This document shows positions 62,943-64,000 of a DNA stretch of 64,000 nt, piece after piece. The DNA comes from Methylocapsa sp. S129 (GTDB taxonomy: Bacteria > Pseudomonadota > Alphaproteobacteria > Rhizobiales > Beijerinckiaceae), in assembly GCF_009765995.1 (NCBI RefSeq), contig NZ_LMUI01000004.1:49187-113186 (forward strand), written 5' to 3'. The number at the start of each line of letters is the position of its first letter. Position 1 is the first letter of the stretch. The notes beneath the pieces are model-generated. The model was not told the origin of the DNA and ran no database searches. It saw only the letters and a program-made list of their open reading frames with translations. Both the position numbers and the translations under genes were made by a program.

Positions 62943-63814
62943 GCGTTCAGGTCAAACGGCGCCGCGACACAGCGGCCAACAACGCGGCTTTCACCGGCGC
63001 GCCAGGCGAGATCGTCGTCGACACGACGAACAACCGCATGATCGTCCATGACGGCGCGACAATCGGCGGCTTTGCGGCGGCCAAGCTCAGCGAGGTCGTC
63101 ACCAACACACGCCGCGCCGTCGCCGATGCGGCGACGACGATCGTCGCTGGAGATCGCCTTGTGGCTTATATTAGCCTCACCGCCTCGCGCGTTGTGACGC
63201 TATGTGCTGCGAGCGCCTTTCCGACCGGCGCGGTGCTGACGATCGTCGACGAAAGCGGCGCTTGCTCGGCGACGGATACGATCACGGTCATGGCGTCCGG
63301 GACCGATATGATCAATGGCGCGGTCAGCTATGTGCTGCAGTCGGCACACGCCTATGTCGCGTTTGAAAGCAACGGTTCGGGAAAATGGACGGTCGTCGAT
63401 CAATTCCAAGTTCCGATCGCCGCGCTGAACAATGTCGGAATTATCTGTTTTACGGCGCGCAACGTTAATCTCAACGCCACAGGCGATACCGCCGTCCCAA
63501 TCTCCATGCCGGCAGGGACTTCTCGCTACCGCCTCAATTTTGTGGCCATCGACAACTCGCAGGGCGCTTTACCGACCACGGCAAGGCTCGGCATTTATAC
63601 GGCGGCAAGTCAGGGCGGCGTGGCCATAGCCTCGCCGCAAGCGTTGAGCGCCATCACATCTCAATCCACGGATACGGCTGGAAATCTTATGGTCGCGGTT
63701 CTGAACAACGCCGCGACCACCTCTTTCGTCGACGCCACGCTTTACGTCAACGTTGGGACCGCCCAAGGCACGCCGGCAACGGTCGATGTCGTGATCTTCC
63801 TGTTCCCTCTCTGA
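62939..63814 (+). CDS. tail fibre / receptor-binding protein
   Basis: A 291-residue fibre-like protein. The N-terminus (VQVKRRRDTAANNAAFTGAPGE, VDTTNNRMIVHDGATIGG) is the tail-attachment segment of many phage fibres (hyaluronidase/major tropism determinant type). The rest is strand-rich with repeated Ala/Thr/Val segments, typical of trimeric fibres; the C-terminus GTPATVDVVIFLFPL is the likely receptor tip. It overlaps the hub gene by four bases. It is the last structural gene before the IS66 element. Confidence 0.75.
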   Translation: MSVQVKRRRDTAANNAAFTGAPGEIVVDTTNNRMIVHDGATIGGFAAAKLSEVVTNTRRAVADAATTIVAGDRLVAYISLTASRVVTLCAASAFPTGAVLTIVDESGACSATDTITVMASGTDMINGAVSYVLQSAHAYVAFESNGSGKWTVVDQFQVPIAALNNVGIICFTARNVNLNATGDTAVPISMPAGTSRYRLNFVAIDNSQGALPTTARLGIYTAASQGGVAIASPQALSAITSQSTDTAGNLMVAVLNNAATTSFVDATLYVNVGTAQGTPATVDVVIFLFPL

Positions 63815-63917
63815 CGGAAACGGCGGCACTTTCAGCACCGTTCGAGACAGCCTACAATCCTGCGAACGCCAGCAGTTATGGGATGTTGCGAGGCAGACGC
63901 TGGACGCACGGTTAAAC

Positions 63918-64000
63918 GTAAGCGATGTTCTCAGGCCACGGCTTTGATGGCGGGGGCGTAGGCCCAGGGCAAGAGATCGTCGATTTGGCTATTGGGATGG
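63918..64000. mobile_element. IS66-family insertion sequence, end (partial)
   Basis: The left end seen here begins GTAAGCG at 63918-63924, the usual first bases of IS66-family inverted repeats. A transposase C-terminus is read leftwards from the window edge to its stop at 63931. The target duplication cannot be judged because the other end lies outside. Confidence 0.65.
63931..64000 (-). CDS. IS66 transposase (TnpC), C-terminal end (partial)
   Basis: Twenty-three codons enter from the right edge and end at TGA 63931-63933: HPNSQIDDLLPW then a short tail ending AIKAVA. The HPNSxIDxLLPW segment is characteristic of the C-terminal element of IS66 TnpC transposases. The stop lies seven bases inside the element's inverted repeat. 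Confidence 0.8.
   Translation of the reverse strand, partial: HPNSQIDDLLPWAYAPAIKAVA

Overview
The window is high-GC DNA from an alphaproteobacterium, probably of the order Hyphomicrobiales (Methylocystaceae/Beijerinckiaceae-like). The pointers are the aerobic cobalamin enzyme CobF, a Blastochloris-type homospermidine synthase, a MutL with its own endonuclease motif, and RIME-like intergenic hairpins. The lineage is inferred from gene content only; no database search was run.

Bases 1-30,121 are ordinary chromosome. A minus-strand series runs MBL hydrolase > cobF > ubiE > ubiB > coaBC > dut > Rrf2 regulator > cysK. Then come the RNase P RNA, an FAD monooxygenase with no normal start codon, ureEFG without urease structural genes, a secreted Gly/His-rich protein, mutL, a nonsense-interrupted SRPBCC gene, a WYL regulator with a VOC protein, two SDRs (one beside an ArsR regulator and a 32-bp palindrome), a porin, an MFS transporter, a class I aminotransferase, ridA, rsmD, rluB, homospermidine synthase, dapD and a DUF805 protein.

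Bases 30,350-63,814 are a tailed-phage structural cluster in the same order as the Rhodobacter capsulatus gene transfer agent (GTA): TerS, TerL, portal, prohead protease, major capsid, connector, neck proteins, tail tube, frameshifted tail chaperone, tape measure, GTA-TIM protein, DUF2460, DUF2163 hub, NlpC/P60 peptidase, hub/host-specificity protein and fibre. No integrase, repressor, replication, lysis or tRNA/att gene is visible, so it looks like a GTA or a domesticated or defective prophage. An IS66-family transposon end closes the window.

The striking part is the cargo in this cluster. Two proteins (45,822-47,459 and 57,945-59,393) share an N-terminal domain of about 150 residues ending in an NPxQPxVPAGNG...SGxW motif, followed by different restriction-endonuclease-fold toxin domains. 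A third, shorter toxin (42,176) has the same kind of junction motif and an ExK nuclease core. Immunity-like genes lie beside them: Imm52, NTF2-fold immunity proteins, DUF6572 proteins, and a paralogous family beginning M(M/I)DIRQ. One toxin is fused in frame to a DUF6572 domain and another has an in-frame TAA. This suggests a polymorphic toxin system built into phage/GTA-particle genes. The accessory stretch from 35.4 to 41.5 kb also holds relics of the portal gene between cassettes, an A+T-rich three-gene operon with two membrane proteins, a Fic protein with an array of palindromic operators, and a promoter element whose second copy precedes the terminase genes.
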